A stretch of DNA of 64,000 nt from Brasenia schreberi (GCA_036023115.1 JAYKKT010000079.1:12019501-12083500), one strand, 5' to 3'. Counted from the stretch's first letter, positions 60,623 through 63,860 are shown. Notes: generated from the letters alone by a model not told the origin. Made by a program: numbers and translations.

Positions 60623-63546
60623 CTATGCCTTTTCCCATACTAGACGGGGTCGACTACATGGATTTTTTGTTTCCACATATCCCTATCGTGTGCCATATTA
60701 GCAGTTAACTCACAATAAGCTAGATCATTCTTTATTGTTTCTTTCCAACACTTTTGTGGTCATCCTCTACCTCTTTTAATACTTTCCAAATTTAGTTTTT
60801 CATACCTTCTTACAGTTTTATTATTGTAAACATAAAATGTTTTATGTTGATCATTGAATTCAGGCTACATAATTAGCTCGCCATTCGTTGGTAACGTAGT
60901 GACCATCACATTCTAGAATAGCATGGATTACTAACTTTGGTAAACGAGGCTTCAACTAATTCAGAGAGGCAGTTGCCATGTGGAAAACTTGAATTTTCGA
61001 GATAGCTGAACTGTAAGACGATGTGCATCTTGAATAAATCCACAAGGATCTGAAAGATATAAGTCTCCTACCATAAAAATGTGTTGCAAGAGAAAATTTG
61101 TTGTGAGCAAAAAGTGTTTGTTATCTCGAGAACTGATGCGATTTGGTTTGTCTGCTTGCAGTGGATGTGCATGCACTGCGGTTAGACCTGTGTCACATGG
61201 ACACATCTATCAGGGTCCTGTATCCATGTTGGACATCCGGATATTTGACACTCATACTTTTCATATATCCAACTAAGCACTATGTTAAACAGCTGTAGCC
61301 AAAATTTCTAACTGAGATAGTTTATTGCTACTTCAGAGGGACTTCATGCAATGTTGACCGACTATTCTTTATTAGTGCATAATAACTTTCAAGGTTTGAA
61401 TTTATCTTCAGCTTTATGAGATACTTATGATCAAATATGTAAAAAATCTCAAATTATATTCATATGTTGCCATGCTTCCACAACCATGATTTTTGAAATT
61501 GTTATTGTCTCACACTCGCACCGGCACCCTTATGACATAATATTAGGTAGATATATTAAAAAATTTTATACTTTCTTTTTTATTTATAAGAGAAGAAGGT
61601 AAAAACTTCTTCAGGTTAGCTTGTCTATTGGAAATCAACCTTACGATTCAGGAGCTTTTGCTGATAAGTGGTGATCTCCTATGCATTGCTGATACAAATC
61701 AAATATTATAAAAAGCTCTCTGCCTCTCTTTATAGCTTCCATTTTGCAGGAGATTGCTTCTCTCTGTTTCCTACAACTTTTCTACAAAAAAATGCTTCAA
61801 AAATTACAACAGTAGGCTTACTGATTTTCAGGGTATTCTGATTTTTTCTTCCATAAACATTATTATGACTTATTCTAGTAACTTCTTTCTGTTCTTGTTG
61901 GCTGATTGCAAAAAAACTTTCTCTTGTCCTTTCAGATGTTAGAGGGAATGCCTGCATTTCACCCGAAGCCTACCGAAGAAGTTTTAAAAATGATTGCTTT
62001 AGAGGGGAAGCGGCCTGTTCTCAAGGTCAAGTCCAAGAGCTGCCCCCCAGATCTCAAAGAGTAAGCTCTTTTCTCCTCTAGAATCTTTAATTTTTTTGAC
62101 CTTCTAGAATCTTTATATGTTGACTCGTCTTCAAATCAAAGAAACAAGCCCCTTGGTTAGTTGCTTTGACATCTCACTCACTGTTCTTTTGTCATGGTTG
62201 ACAAACTTGATGTCAATTCCTGACTTGTCTTGTATCAAGATATTAGCCAGTCCAGAACGCATATGATGATATTTATCCAAAACCATCTGTTGCATGTTAG
62301 CTCAACTCAATCATTATTCAGACATGGAACAGCCAAGCAAGAGTTATACCACAGTTCAATGGCATGCACCAATGGGCTTGGCTGATACCTTTGGCCCTTT
62401 TAATCTTTCCTCTTCTGGTTTTACCTTGTTTTTGAAGAGTTAACTATAGATGGACAGCCATGTGAGGACGAATAGCTTTTCTGGCAGTGCCATGTCAAAT
62501 GGCAATTCCAGCCAACGAGTCTGTCCGTTTGTCTGTCTGTCTCTCTCTCTCTCTCTCTCATGTTTCTTTACTTCAGGAGCATATGTTTGCCGGTTCCATC
62601 CTAGCTGAAGGTCTACTTTGAAACTTTGTTATTATAGTAAATTATTAAAAATATGGTCATGACTCTTCTGTGCAGGTTGATTGAGGAGTGCTGGGATCCT
62701 GAGCCCTTGGCTAGACCAACTTTCTCAGAGATTATAGTTCGTCTTGATAAAATATGCACATATTGTACCAAACAGGGTGGATGGAAAGAAACATTCAAGC
62801 TTCCTTGGTACGTATCTGATATTTGGTTATTTATTTTTGGCTTAAACATTACAATGATGCTGAACCTTTCACAATTGTAATGATGATATGAAAAGCAGAT
62901 GCTTCATTGTAGCTCTTATTTGAAATCTTTGCCCTTCTTGAAGCATGAAAGTAATCCTAACGTTCAAGCCCTATGAGGATATCCTTTTCCAGTACGTAAC
63001 TTAAGATTGATAGAGTTGACATACCGTTCCCTGCGACCTATTCGTATAAAGGAAAGATAAATATTAAAAGAGTGCTTAAAACCTCATACATGTGACACAC
63101 AGACACACATATACGGACACACAAACATTATATACACATATGCACACATACATATATAAAGAATGCATCTTACCAACTTGGAGAGGTCTCGCCAACTCAT
63201 CATCTAAGGTGTCTTAGATGCGACCTTGAGTGCATACAAAAGAAAGGTCTGGAACATACGGGCTCTCTAATTGCATCAGGATTAGGATAGAGGAGGTCCT
63301 AAGATGAGCACACTTCAAGGATGATATTCCAAGCGTGCAGTAAAGCACTCGCTTGTATTCAATTGGGGGAAACCAGTGGAAATCCACGAGCTGCTTTATT
63401 TAATTTGCACTATCAGGTGACCTACATGTAGTTTGAGTTTAAGATTTATTCATGGGATTCATGTGCGTAAAATTAGTAAGAACTTCCGGTCGTTTACTCA
63501 TTTGTGACAACAAACTGATTCTTGCGTGCGTTTATGCAGGATATGA
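11386..63546 (+). CDS. ILK1: Integrin-linked-kinase-like protein (ankyrin + Raf-like kinase), 12 exons
   Basis: Joining 12 exons gives 1440 nt and 479 residues with every junction in frame. Residues 1-70 are an Arg/Ser-rich lead ([14 protein letters not shown], two copies of RQSSLDP). Residues 73-170 are ankyrin repeats ([32 protein letters not shown]). Residues 205-470 are a Raf-like MAPKKK-group kinase domain. Lys222 of VAVK and Glu241 are kept, but the HRD motif reads HCN (317-319), DFG reads GFG (337-339) and the glycine loop is degenerate. APE (368-370) is present and the protein ends FKLPWI. Length and layout agree with the plant ILK family as I recall it; Arabidopsis ILK1 shares the HC.L and GFG changes and is reported to be Mn-dependent and linked to immunity and potassium transport. 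ILK1 versus close paralogues cannot be settled here. Introns 4 and 5 (23.7 and 16.5 kb) are packed with transposons; introns 3 and 6 have GC donors. Confidence 0.93.
12640..13340 (+). pseudogene. Tandem pair of decayed copies of an unknown, weakly kinase-like segment
   Basis: Inside intron 1, about 12650-12915 and 13070-13330 are diverged direct copies. The shared peptide is ELA(S/T)SWIRMG(L/I)LY(V/L)GA followed by I(A/V)HR and KKV(A/V)V. The second copy reads [10 protein letters not shown], which resembles the catalytic-loop region of receptor-like kinases (usually HRDxKxxN), but the glycine loop, the catalytic Asn and DFG are not visible. Stops break both copies. It may be a duplicated fragment of a receptor kinase, or chance. 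It does not match the ILK kinase domain. Confidence 0.4.
13420..14421 (+). other. Rest of intron 1
   Basis: Unremarkable AT-rich intron sequence up to the exon 2 acceptor. No transposon boundaries or conserved motif were seen. Confidence 0.5.
14422..14496 (+). CDS. ILK1: ILK exon 2 (residues 147-171)
   Basis: It lies between a GTGACAG acceptor and a GTATGT donor, 75 nt in phase 0. It encodes [20 protein letters not shown] and then GAKVP, the continuation of the ankyrin region. Confidence 0.95.
14602..14706 (+). CDS. ILK1: ILK exon 3 (residues 172-206), GC donor
   Basis: The acceptor is AATCTTCAG after a 105-bp intron. It encodes [19 protein letters not shown] through RRGEEISK, the linker into the kinase domain. 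The donor is AAG|GCATGT, a GC instead of GT. The only nearby GT alternative (GCAT|GTCTTG) would join exon 4 out of frame and hit a stop within a few codons, so the GC donor is required unless the exon is misassembled. Confidence 0.9.
14734..14789. repeat. (CA)n(TA)n compound microsatellite in intron 3
   Basis: About 38 bp of CA/AC dinucleotides followed by about 16 bp of AT dinucleotides, within 30 bp of the GC splice donor of exon 3. Confidence 0.95.
14790..16183 (+). other. Rest of intron 3
   Basis: No gene or element recognised. The intron ends in an A/T-rich stretch and the acceptor TTGAACAG. Confidence 0.5.
16184..16269 (+). CDS. ILK1: ILK exon 4 (residues 207-235)
   Basis: It encodes [20 protein letters not shown] and then DSYSHPES, covering the degenerate glycine loop and the VAVK lysine (222). 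It ends after two bases of codon 235 at a GTATTT donor. The next exon lies 23.7 kb away. Confidence 0.93.
16497..16766 (-). repeat. Left (3') LTR of copia A
   Basis: It begins TGTTGAATATTCAATAAAC and ends AATTTAACA, followed by the polypurine tract at 16767-16782. It is paired with 38915-39188. Confidence 0.88.
16782..17661 (-). pseudogene. Copia A RNase H and RT C-terminal remnant
   Basis: Heavily mutated minus-strand copia sequence adjoining the 3' LTR, with many stops and no open frame. The order (RNase H next to the polypurine tract, then RT) fits copia. It stops abruptly at the TGTTG start of the copia B LTR. Confidence 0.7.
17662..17998 (-). repeat. Left (3') LTR of copia B
   Basis: It has TG...CA-type ends with short terminal inversion TGTTG/CAACA, 337 bp, and is followed at once by the polypurine tract GCCCCCTCAAGTTGGG. 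Shared core with the right copy: GATCAGATTATGATC(T/C)ATTGG. Confidence 0.88.
18879..19145 (-). pseudogene. Copia B reverse-transcriptase fragment
   Basis: The minus strand encodes [14 protein letters not shown] and [18 protein letters not shown], the copia RT core including the Y-x-D-D catalytic box (YIDD). The frame is open for only 88 codons and is bordered by stops and by a tandem duplication, so it is not functional. Confidence 0.9.
19098..19475 (-). repeat. 188-bp tandem duplication inside copia B RT
   Basis: CTTGTTTGACTTCTTTCCTTG begins both units (19098 and 19287) and the downstream sequence (GGTAGGTC(C/T)ATGTAGATAT, CATCCAACTGCC) repeats in order with scattered differences. Confidence 0.8.
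20009..20380 (-). pseudogene. Copia B integrase C-terminal remnant
   Basis: The minus strand encodes [20 protein letters not shown] followed by [19 protein letters not shown], the conserved C-terminal part of copia integrase. The frame starts abruptly at the LTR of copia C (20385), where B was interrupted. Confidence 0.9.
20385..20625 (-). repeat. Copia C 3' LTR with internal duplication
   Basis: Related to the B LTR (shared AATGGATCA(T)ATTATGATCTATTGGG). The segment AATCACAAATATAGCTAAAT plus AACAGAAACATAAACTT is present twice in tandem. The polypurine tract CGCCCCCTCAAGTTGGG follows. Confidence 0.75.
20633..21503 (-). pseudogene. Copia C RNase H and RT end
   Basis: Two minus-strand frames read as copia RT tail and RNase [52 protein letters not shown], then [12 protein letters not shown] and [11 protein letters not shown]. 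They are separated by stops around 20945-20975. Further RT sequence up to 22186 is frameshifted. Confidence 0.9.
22187..22528 (-). repeat. Left (3') LTR of element D
   Basis: 342 bp, TGTTGAAATCAGAG...CATATTCTTCAACA. It contains TATATAAAG, a possible TATA box on the plus strand. It is nearly colinear with 26444-26741. Confidence 0.92.
22670..23580. repeat. Array of 29-bp repeats with an embedded inverted repeat
   Basis: A typical unit is TCACAACAACAAAGCAGCCA plus TCCTGGCTG (29 bp). About 30 units, some shorter or altered, fill the block. The core CAGCCA-TCC-TGGCTG is a perfect 6-bp inverted repeat with a 3-bp spacer. A second level of repetition is present: a segment of about 410 bp starting TCATGGCTTATCATCA at 22673 recurs from 23083. 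A 29-bp period is not a multiple of three, so the array is not a protein repeat. Confidence 0.92.
23830..24120 (-). pseudogene. ABCC-transporter nucleotide-binding-domain-like fragment in element D
   Basis: On the minus strand 24120-23990 reads [20 protein letters not shown] then [20 protein letters not shown]. This matches the start of ABCC (MRP-type) NBD1, with a Walker A of the form GxxGxGKT (GTVGLGKT). About 70 codons downstream, [14 protein letters not shown] could be a decayed ABC signature region (usually LSGGQ), but that is weaker. In-frame stops show it is not functional. Plant ABCC proteins are full-length vacuolar or plasma-membrane transporters; this is a small captured or chance-inserted piece. 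Confidence 0.65.
24265..24360. repeat. 46-bp tandem duplication in element D
   Basis: GCATCCTTTGAGAACTTGCT with the following CAAACATATCATTATTGAATG is present twice in tandem with almost no difference. Confidence 0.85.
25640..26110 (-). pseudogene. Aminodeoxychorismate synthase (PabB domain)-like fragment captured by element D
   Basis: The minus strand encodes [18 protein letters not shown], then [35 protein letters not shown] and [11 protein letters not shown]. After a frame change at a 13-T run (25765-25777) comes [11 protein letters not shown], and after a second frame change [18 protein letters not shown]. This order and wording match the start of the chorismate-binding domain of plant aminodeoxychorismate synthase (folate pathway, plastid), including the INDGESYE and CCSSPERF motifs. 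It then loses similarity. It lacks the glutaminase half, most of the synthase half and any start, so it is a gene fragment. Orientation is the same as that of element D. Confidence 0.82.
26444..26741 (-). repeat. Right (5') LTR of element D with adjacent primer-binding site
   Basis: 298 bp. CTCTGATACCA lies directly to its left (26433-26443), complementary to the tRNA-Met-type priming site used by most plant copia elements. Confidence 0.92.
26768..27945. mobile_element. Non-autonomous DNA transposon with ATAGCGG subterminal repeats
   Basis: It interrupts copia C where the uninterrupted relative in copia B shows no insert. It is flanked by TCTACTATG and TCTATAATG, an imperfect 9-bp duplication. 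Both ends carry clusters of ATAGCGG / CCGCTAT in inverted arrangement (left: AATAGCGGTTAGCGG, ATATAGCGG; right: ATAGCGGACCACTATAGCGG, GGCCGCTAATACGCTATAGC). The interior has a 220-bp tandem duplication (27349-27570 / 27571-27785) and no coding capacity. End structure is typical of hAT or Mutator-like non-autonomous elements; which one is undecided. Confidence 0.68.
28157..29070 (-). pseudogene. Copia C integrase remnant
   Basis: The minus-strand reading order is [16 protein letters not shown] (first catalytic Asp), then the second Asp in [14 protein letters not shown], then after a break [19 protein letters not shown] and [16 protein letters not shown]. The third catalytic residue lies in a frameshifted stretch near 28640. 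Several stops make it inactive. Confidence 0.88.
29178..30120 (-). pseudogene. Copia C protease and gag remnant
   Basis: Minus-strand pieces read [20 protein letters not shown] with [20 protein letters not shown] (protease/pre-integrase) and, upstream, [10 protein letters not shown] and remains of a zinc knuckle. The region parallels 30125-30800 of copia B, so the two gag-protease segments lie side by side. Confidence 0.8.
30125..31290 (-). pseudogene. Copia B gag and protease start
   Basis: From 31290 leftwards: [20 protein letters not shown], then [20 protein letters not shown] and [16 protein letters not shown] (typical copia gag start), followed by frameshifted gag, a Lys/Arg/Gly-rich zinc-knuckle area and [13 protein letters not shown], in which the usual protease D-S-G-A is D-Y-G-A. 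The frame is broken in several places. Confidence 0.85.
31747..34628 (-). mobile_element. RTE-type LINE copy A
   Basis: A minus-strand LINE whose 3' end carries a (TTG)n tail (seen as ACAACAACAAC at 31747-31760), the hallmark of RTE-clade LINEs. It starts inside the B LTR. It holds an APE-type endonuclease (33448-34329), RT (32519-33431) and RT C-terminal part (31781-32419). Compared with copy B it has lost about 120 bp near 32515 that includes the FADD catalytic box, and about 145 bp between endonuclease and RT near 33450. Its 5' end at about 34628 abuts the tail of copy B. Confidence 0.9.
33448..34329 (-). pseudogene. LINE A endonuclease domain
   Basis: 293 codons open. Motifs of the APE-like endonuclease are present in order: [10 protein letters not shown] (catalytic Glu), [24 protein letters not shown] (Asp and Asn), QIDYFICR and [11 protein letters not shown]. 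The domain itself looks intact, but the element lacks the RT catalytic box, so it could not copy itself. Confidence 0.9.
34629..37279 (-). mobile_element. RTE-type LINE copy B, 5'-truncated, nearly open frame
   Basis: The (TTG)n tail (ACAAC repeats at 34628-34655) marks its 3' end. The 5' end is cut inside the endonuclease at about 37279, where copia A RT sequence resumes. Frames 36002-37267, 35096-35989 and 34793-35071 are all in the same phase, separated only by stop codons. They contain the endonuclease core ([19 protein letters not shown]), the RT motifs [14 protein letters not shown] and [15 protein letters not shown], the catalytic box [13 protein letters not shown] (35435-35446 encodes FADD) and the C-terminal [20 protein letters not shown]. 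It is the best-preserved LINE here. Confidence 0.92.
37280..37600 (-). pseudogene. Copia A reverse-transcriptase N-terminal remnant
   Basis: The minus strand encodes [12 protein letters not shown] and, in another frame, [20 protein letters not shown] then [17 protein letters not shown], the conserved start of copia RT. It lies between LINE B and LINE C, which both inserted into copia A. Confidence 0.9.
37585..38195 (-). mobile_element. RTE-type LINE copy C, 3' fragment
   Basis: It has a (TTG)n tail at 37585-37598 and the RT C-terminal frame 37699-38010 ([20 protein letters not shown]). It is 5'-truncated and ends inside copia A. A 20-bp segment (CAGGCCTAATTGCTGCTC) is tandemly duplicated at about 38013-38050. 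Confidence 0.88.
38200..38690 (-). pseudogene. Copia A gag remnant
   Basis: Minus-strand frames read [20 protein letters not shown] then [20 protein letters not shown] and, after a break, [20 protein letters not shown] with [12 protein letters not shown]. This is the copia gag pattern beginning beside the 5' LTR. Confidence 0.85.
38915..39188 (-). repeat. Right (5') LTR of copia A
   Basis: It reads TATTAAATATTCAATAAAG to ATTCAACA, 274 bp, with a decayed primer-binding site to its left at 38904-38914. It is the partner of 16497-16766. Confidence 0.87.
39189..39965 (+). other. End of intron 4
   Basis: Ordinary intron sequence with a short (GT)n/(TGCC) tract at 39482-39532 and a duplicated GATATATGGTTTATGTACTG (39550 and 39609). 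It ends in the exon 5 acceptor. Confidence 0.6.
39966..40086 (+). CDS. ILK1: ILK exon 5 (residues 235-275)
   Basis: It follows acceptor TATGCCAG. It completes Ile235 and encodes [20 protein letters not shown] and then [20 protein letters not shown]. The alpha-C glutamate is Glu241. It ends in phase at a GTAAGT donor. It sits alone between two transposon-filled introns, so skipping it would shift the frame (121 nt). Confidence 0.95.
40437..41085. repeat. Three diverged tandem copies of a 214-bp unit in intron 5
   Basis: Each unit contains CTGGAT(T/C)TTCA(T/G)CATATTT, GGGGCATCATGGATTCA and GATAGG(G/A)(G/A)TGTACAAC in order. Units start at about 40437, 40657 and 40871. They lie 350 bp after exon 5 and have no coding potential. 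Confidence 0.88.
41104..41290. repeat. 92-bp tandem duplication at the left edge of element E
   Basis: TTGTTTAAGCCTGGTCATGG followed by CTGCTGAGAAT...GAAGAAATGTG occurs twice (from about 41088 and 41180). It includes the flank and the first part of the LTR, so it arose after insertion. Confidence 0.88.
41405..41990. repeat. About 290-bp tandem duplication across LTR end, polypurine tract and LINE sequence
   Basis: The block AAATAAGCATATTCTTCAAC-ACTCCCCTCA...AAGCGGTC...CCAAACCATCTTAAACGATA is present at 41425-41690 and again from 41710-41970. Each copy joins the E LTR end and internal sequence to RTE LINE sequence. The duplication therefore followed the LINE insertion. Confidence 0.85.
41937..44703 (-). 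mobile_element. RTE-type LINE copy D in element E
   Basis: Minus-strand LINE with endonuclease remains (44009-44221: [18 protein letters not shown]), RT (42749-43159, with the KAYDRVP region damaged) and RT C-terminal part (41843-42244). The RT catalytic box reads FTND (42495-42506) instead of FADD. No (TTG)n tail is left because the 3' end is joined to E sequence by the tandem duplication. Inactive. Confidence 0.88.
44707..45347 (+). pseudogene. Plus-strand copia RT end and RNase H (element I)
   Basis: It reads [54 protein letters not shown] and, after an in-frame TAG at about 45013, [32 protein letters not shown] and [11 protein letters not shown]. This is the copia RNase H pattern. It is 5'-truncated at LINE D and of a different lineage from A-F. 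Confidence 0.9.
45463..45890 (+). mobile_element. Probable LTR of element I, with a strong hairpin
   Basis: After the RNase H stop and a purine-rich GAAAAGTGGGAGGA (45463-45476) comes sequence with a TATA box (CCTATAAAAAGG, about 45711) and a leader-like stretch, as expected for an LTR. At 45556-45588 GGTAACGGCTGGAT and ATCCAGCCGTTACC form a perfect 14-bp inverted repeat around a 5-bp loop, and a second pair (ACTTGGC/GCCAAGT) lies near 45496. The precise ends are not resolved. Confidence 0.55.
45890..46688 (-). other. Leader/interior of LTR element G with unrecognised open frames
   Basis: It lies directly inside the primer-binding site of LTR G. The minus-strand frame 46369-46563 encodes [20 protein letters not shown] then [20 protein letters not shown]. 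It is less AT-rich and looks like former protein-coding DNA, but I recognise no family and no copia gag. It may be another captured host fragment. Confidence 0.4.
46700..47007 (-). mobile_element. 5' LTR of element G with intact primer-binding site
   Basis: TGTTGGAAACGTGTTTGCGC...CATTCTTTAACA, with CTCTGATACCA (46689-46699) directly adjoining on the left, the minus-strand tRNA-Met priming site. It contains CCCTCTAATGGAGGC and TTATATAAGG like the D and E LTRs. No partner LTR was found. Confidence 0.78.
47030..47585 (+). pseudogene. Plus-strand copia RNase H (element H)
   Basis: Reads [40 protein letters not shown] and [15 protein letters not shown], with earlier RNase H sequence broken by stops. 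It is truncated by LTR G on the left. The polypurine tract CCAACTTGAGGGGGAG follows at 47576-47591. Confidence 0.9.
47592..47815 (+). mobile_element. 3' LTR of copia element H
   Basis: It begins TATTAAAGAAATAAGG directly after the polypurine tract and continues for about 220 bp to TCTAATTCAACC. No partner LTR is in the window. Confidence 0.7.
47820..48351 (-). mobile_element. Element E interior with TGGCTGCAAC repeats
   Basis: Short irregular repeats of the form (T/C)TTGGCTGCAAC, CATGGCTNNAA and AGCAACC recur from about 48090 to 48265. They resemble the array of D but are fewer and less regular. No reading frame was seen. Copia F inserted at the right edge. Confidence 0.6.
48352..48676 (+). 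repeat. 5' LTR of copia F
   Basis: 325 bp. It contains AATAAAG sequences that could act as sense poly(A) signals within ILK intron 5. Confidence 0.95.
49135..50165 (+). pseudogene. Copia F gag
   Basis: It starts [18 protein letters not shown], then [20 protein letters not shown] and [10 protein letters not shown] frameshift at about 49485 moves it to another phase ([35 protein letters not shown]). A TAA at 49702 and a TAG near 49889 follow. The zinc knuckle reads [19 protein letters not shown], where the final cysteine of the usual CCHC is a tyrosine. Confidence 0.9.
50195..51170 (+). pseudogene. Copia F protease and integrase
   Basis: The protease site reads PSGATDHM where copia elements normally have DSGATDHM, so the catalytic Asp is missing. 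The pre-integrase part ([15 protein letters not shown]) is followed by a TGA at 50647, the CEVCQ half of the zinc finger, the first Asp in [11 protein letters not shown] and the second in [13 protein letters not shown] frameshift near 51030 follows; the third catalytic residue (GLAEQKNRH) lies in the new frame. Confidence 0.9.
51177..51839 (+). pseudogene. Copia F integrase C-terminal part and linker
   Basis: Open frame with [38 protein letters not shown] and SMDVTF, then a Pro/Ser/Thr-rich linker. It ends at TGA 51837-51839, nine codons before the next open frame, which continues in the same phase ([14 protein letters not shown]). Confidence 0.9.
51861..53333 (+). CDS. Copia F reverse transcriptase and RNase H, open
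   Basis: 490 codons without interruption. RT motifs are in order: [54 protein letters not shown] and [16 protein letters not shown] with the YVDD catalytic centre. The RNase H part follows: [55 protein letters not shown] and a [11 protein letters not shown] end at the polypurine tract. As the upstream parts are broken it could only be made from an internal start or act as a leftover. It is by far the longest open transposon frame here. Confidence 0.93.
   Translation: MNALVKNSTWTITQLPSDRHTVGCKWVFTIKYKVDGTVERYKARLVVKGYSHSYGIDYTETFACVAKLTSIRILLSMAANLGWDLWQLDVKNAFLQGDLNEEVYMELPSGLSSNLSSSNRVCKLNKAIYGLKQSPRAWFDKFNKAMCSLGYCRSLNDHTIFFKKGTKISILAVYVDDIIVTGDDLEEISKLKMSLHKLFDIKDMGRLHYFLGIEVLYSDKGIYLTQRKYLMDLLEETQMLECKLSDIPMEVNQKFFNGDSEEFKDIHKYQKLVGKLIYLTITRPDIAYAVGIVSRYMHSPTKNKMDAVYRILRYLKSSRMGLLYSKSSNMDIELYSDADWAGSYDDKKSTTGYVTLLGGNIISWKSKKQTVVARCMAEAEYKAIAQAMCEGKWISSLITELVYSLNHPIPLYYDSSATIQMASNPVYHESTKHIKIDCHFIWEKISNKEFHLEYVHSFKQRADFLTKTTTNELLKETLSKLGVINIFHPT
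53341..53652 (+). repeat. 3' LTR of copia F
   Basis: 312 bp, lacking the 13-bp duplication present in the 5' LTR. Followed by target duplication GACCT. Confidence 0.95.
53913..54232. repeat. About 160-bp tandem duplication in element E leader
   Basis: AGATTGGGC(C/T)CGTGG(C/T)AGTCTC begins both units (about 53916 and 54075) and each ends in AAGACCTATGCC, with scattered differences between them. Confidence 0.87.
54540..54972 (-). pseudogene. Acidic, Ser-rich open frame beside the 5' LTR of element E
   Basis: Minus-strand frame (54701-55006 and, after a frame change, to about 54590) encodes [53 protein letters not shown] and then [20 protein letters not shown] with [18 protein letters not shown]. 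It is not copia gag. The composition (acidic patches, Ser/Pro-rich, no repeats) looks like the disordered tail of a plant host protein. I do not recognise it. The frame runs slightly into the LTR, so the true start is unclear. Confidence 0.45.
54973..55282 (-). repeat. Right (5') LTR of element E
   Basis: 310 bp, TGTTGAGAATCTC...CATATTCTTCAACA, with TATATAGTGG. It is related to the D and G LTRs (shared CCCTCTAATGGAGGC). Confidence 0.85.
55283..56558 (+). other. End of ILK intron 5
   Basis: Ordinary AT-rich intron. The minus and plus frames here show no known motif. It ends at the AAATTCAG acceptor of exon 6. Confidence 0.55.
56559..56638 (+). CDS. ILK1: ILK exon 6 (residues 276-302), GC donor
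   Basis: It follows acceptor AAATTCAG and encodes [20 protein letters not shown] and then YALDIAR. The donor is AG|GCAAGT, the classical strong GC-type consensus. Joining to exon 7 gives ...[11 protein letters not shown], as expected for the family. The nearby GT (GGCAA|GTCTAT) would frameshift and stop soon in exon 7. Confidence 0.92.
56639..57670 (+). other. ILK intron 6 (GC-AG)
   Basis: 1032 bp, starting GCAAGT and ending TTTTCAG. The minus-strand frames around 56960-57324 have no recognised family. Confidence 0.75.
57671..57733 (+). CDS. ILK1: ILK exon 7 (residues 302-323)
   Basis: It encodes [20 protein letters not shown] and the first two bases of Lys323. This is the catalytic-loop exon: the usual HRD is HCN, so the proton-accepting Asp is Asn319, while Lys321 and the following Asn324 remain. 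Acceptor TTTTCAG, donor GTAAGA. Confidence 0.94.
57857..57978 (+). CDS. ILK1: ILK exon 8 (residues 323-364)
   Basis: It encodes [20 protein letters not shown] and the activation segment up to TLTDGSS. The metal-binding DFG is GFG (337-339). The preceding intron is only 123 bp. Acceptor GTGCCAG, donor GTAGGT. Confidence 0.93.
58345..58645. repeat. About 155-bp tandem duplication in intron 8
   Basis: GGATTAGGTGGTCATAGAAAC / GTATTAGGTGGTCAGAGAAAC, AAACGGATCTT(A/G)TCACATT and ATGTTATTTGTTATTTCA recur in order in the two halves. Confidence 0.82.
59914..60315. repeat. Near-perfect 201-bp tandem duplication just before exon 9
   Basis: ATGGAGGACAGCTTCTTAG starts at 59914 and again at 60115. The whole unit through TTTCTGCTGTCTACATAAAG repeats with about two differences (for example AACGTTGATG versus AACATTGATG). 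The second unit ends about 50 bp upstream of the exon 9 acceptor. Confidence 0.95.
60368..60453 (+). CDS. ILK1: ILK exon 9 (residues 364-392)
   Basis: It encodes [20 protein letters not shown] and then SFGLTVYE, holding the APE motif and the alpha-F aspartate (SSDAFSFG). The acceptor is GTGGTAG; a nearly perfect 201-bp tandem duplication ends about 50 bp upstream. Donor GTTTGT. Confidence 0.93.
60595..60815 (-). mobile_element. 5'-truncated RTE LINE with 17-bp target duplication in intron 9
   Basis: The (TTG)n tail is visible as an ACAACAACAAC run from 60592, then about 200 bp of LINE 3' end (CATACTAGACGGGGTCGAC...CTCTTTTAATACTTTCC). The flanks TTTTATTATTGTAAACA (60578-60594 and 60816-60832) are identical, the duplicated target. 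It is a clean, complete insertion of a 3' fragment. Confidence 0.95.
60833..61935 (+). other. Rest of intron 9
   Basis: AT-rich, no gene or element recognised. A long T/C-rich tract precedes the exon 10 acceptor. Confidence 0.55.
61936..62060 (+). CDS. ILK1: ILK exon 10 (residues 393-434)
   Basis: It encodes [20 protein letters not shown] and then [21 protein letters not shown]. Acceptor CCTTTCAG, donor GTAAGC. Confidence 0.95.
62061..62675 (+). other. ILK intron 10
   Basis: 615 bp with a (TC)n/(TGTC)n tract at about 62520-62560. Nothing else is notable. Confidence 0.7.
62676..62807 (+). CDS. ILK1: ILK exon 11 (residues 434-478)
   Basis: It encodes [20 protein letters not shown] and the C-terminal [20 protein letters not shown] with KLP. 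It holds the kinase subdomain XI arginine (ARPTF). Donor GTACGT. If the next intron were retained the protein would end with about 25 unrelated residues and stop at 62880. Confidence 0.93.
62808..63539 (+). other. ILK intron 11
   Basis: 732 bp, including an imperfect (CA)n-type stretch at 63092-63160. Splicing it yields the short PWI ending; retention gives a different C-terminus. Confidence 0.6.
63540..63546 (+). CDS. ILK1: ILK exon 12, seven coding bases
   Basis: After acceptor TTTATGCAG the last base of Trp478, codon ATA for Ile479 and the stop TGA follow. The family typically ends in PWK or similar, so an ending of PWI fits. The rest of the exon is 3' UTR. Confidence 0.75.
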
Positions 63547-63860
63547 TTACCTGATTTGATAATTATCATCGGTTTTAATAAACCATTCATGGGATGTACA
63601 CATATTTCATCTACAGAAATATCCACTAATTCTTGTAGAGAACGATGGCATGAAGACAAGTTCTGATTTGTATGCGTAATGTCAAGTGGGCACCAGGTTC
63701 TGTACATCGACGCATATAGTTTCTGTTATTGTCATACTGTTCGTTCGTGCCCGTGTCAGTTTGTAATATGTATGTCCTTGAGTTGCTTTATTGTTGTTAT
63801 CATGAGTTTGTATGTAACCGTTGCTGCAATAAATAATGTCCATCAGAATCATCGGCCGTG
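63547..63860 (+). promoter_or_regulatory. ILK 3' UTR with poly(A) signal
   Basis: The UTR contains U-rich and TGTA-type far-upstream-like elements (TTTGTAATATGTATGT near 63760) and a canonical AATAAA at 63828-63833. Cleavage would be expected about 15-30 bp downstream. This is inferred from motifs. Confidence 0.6.
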
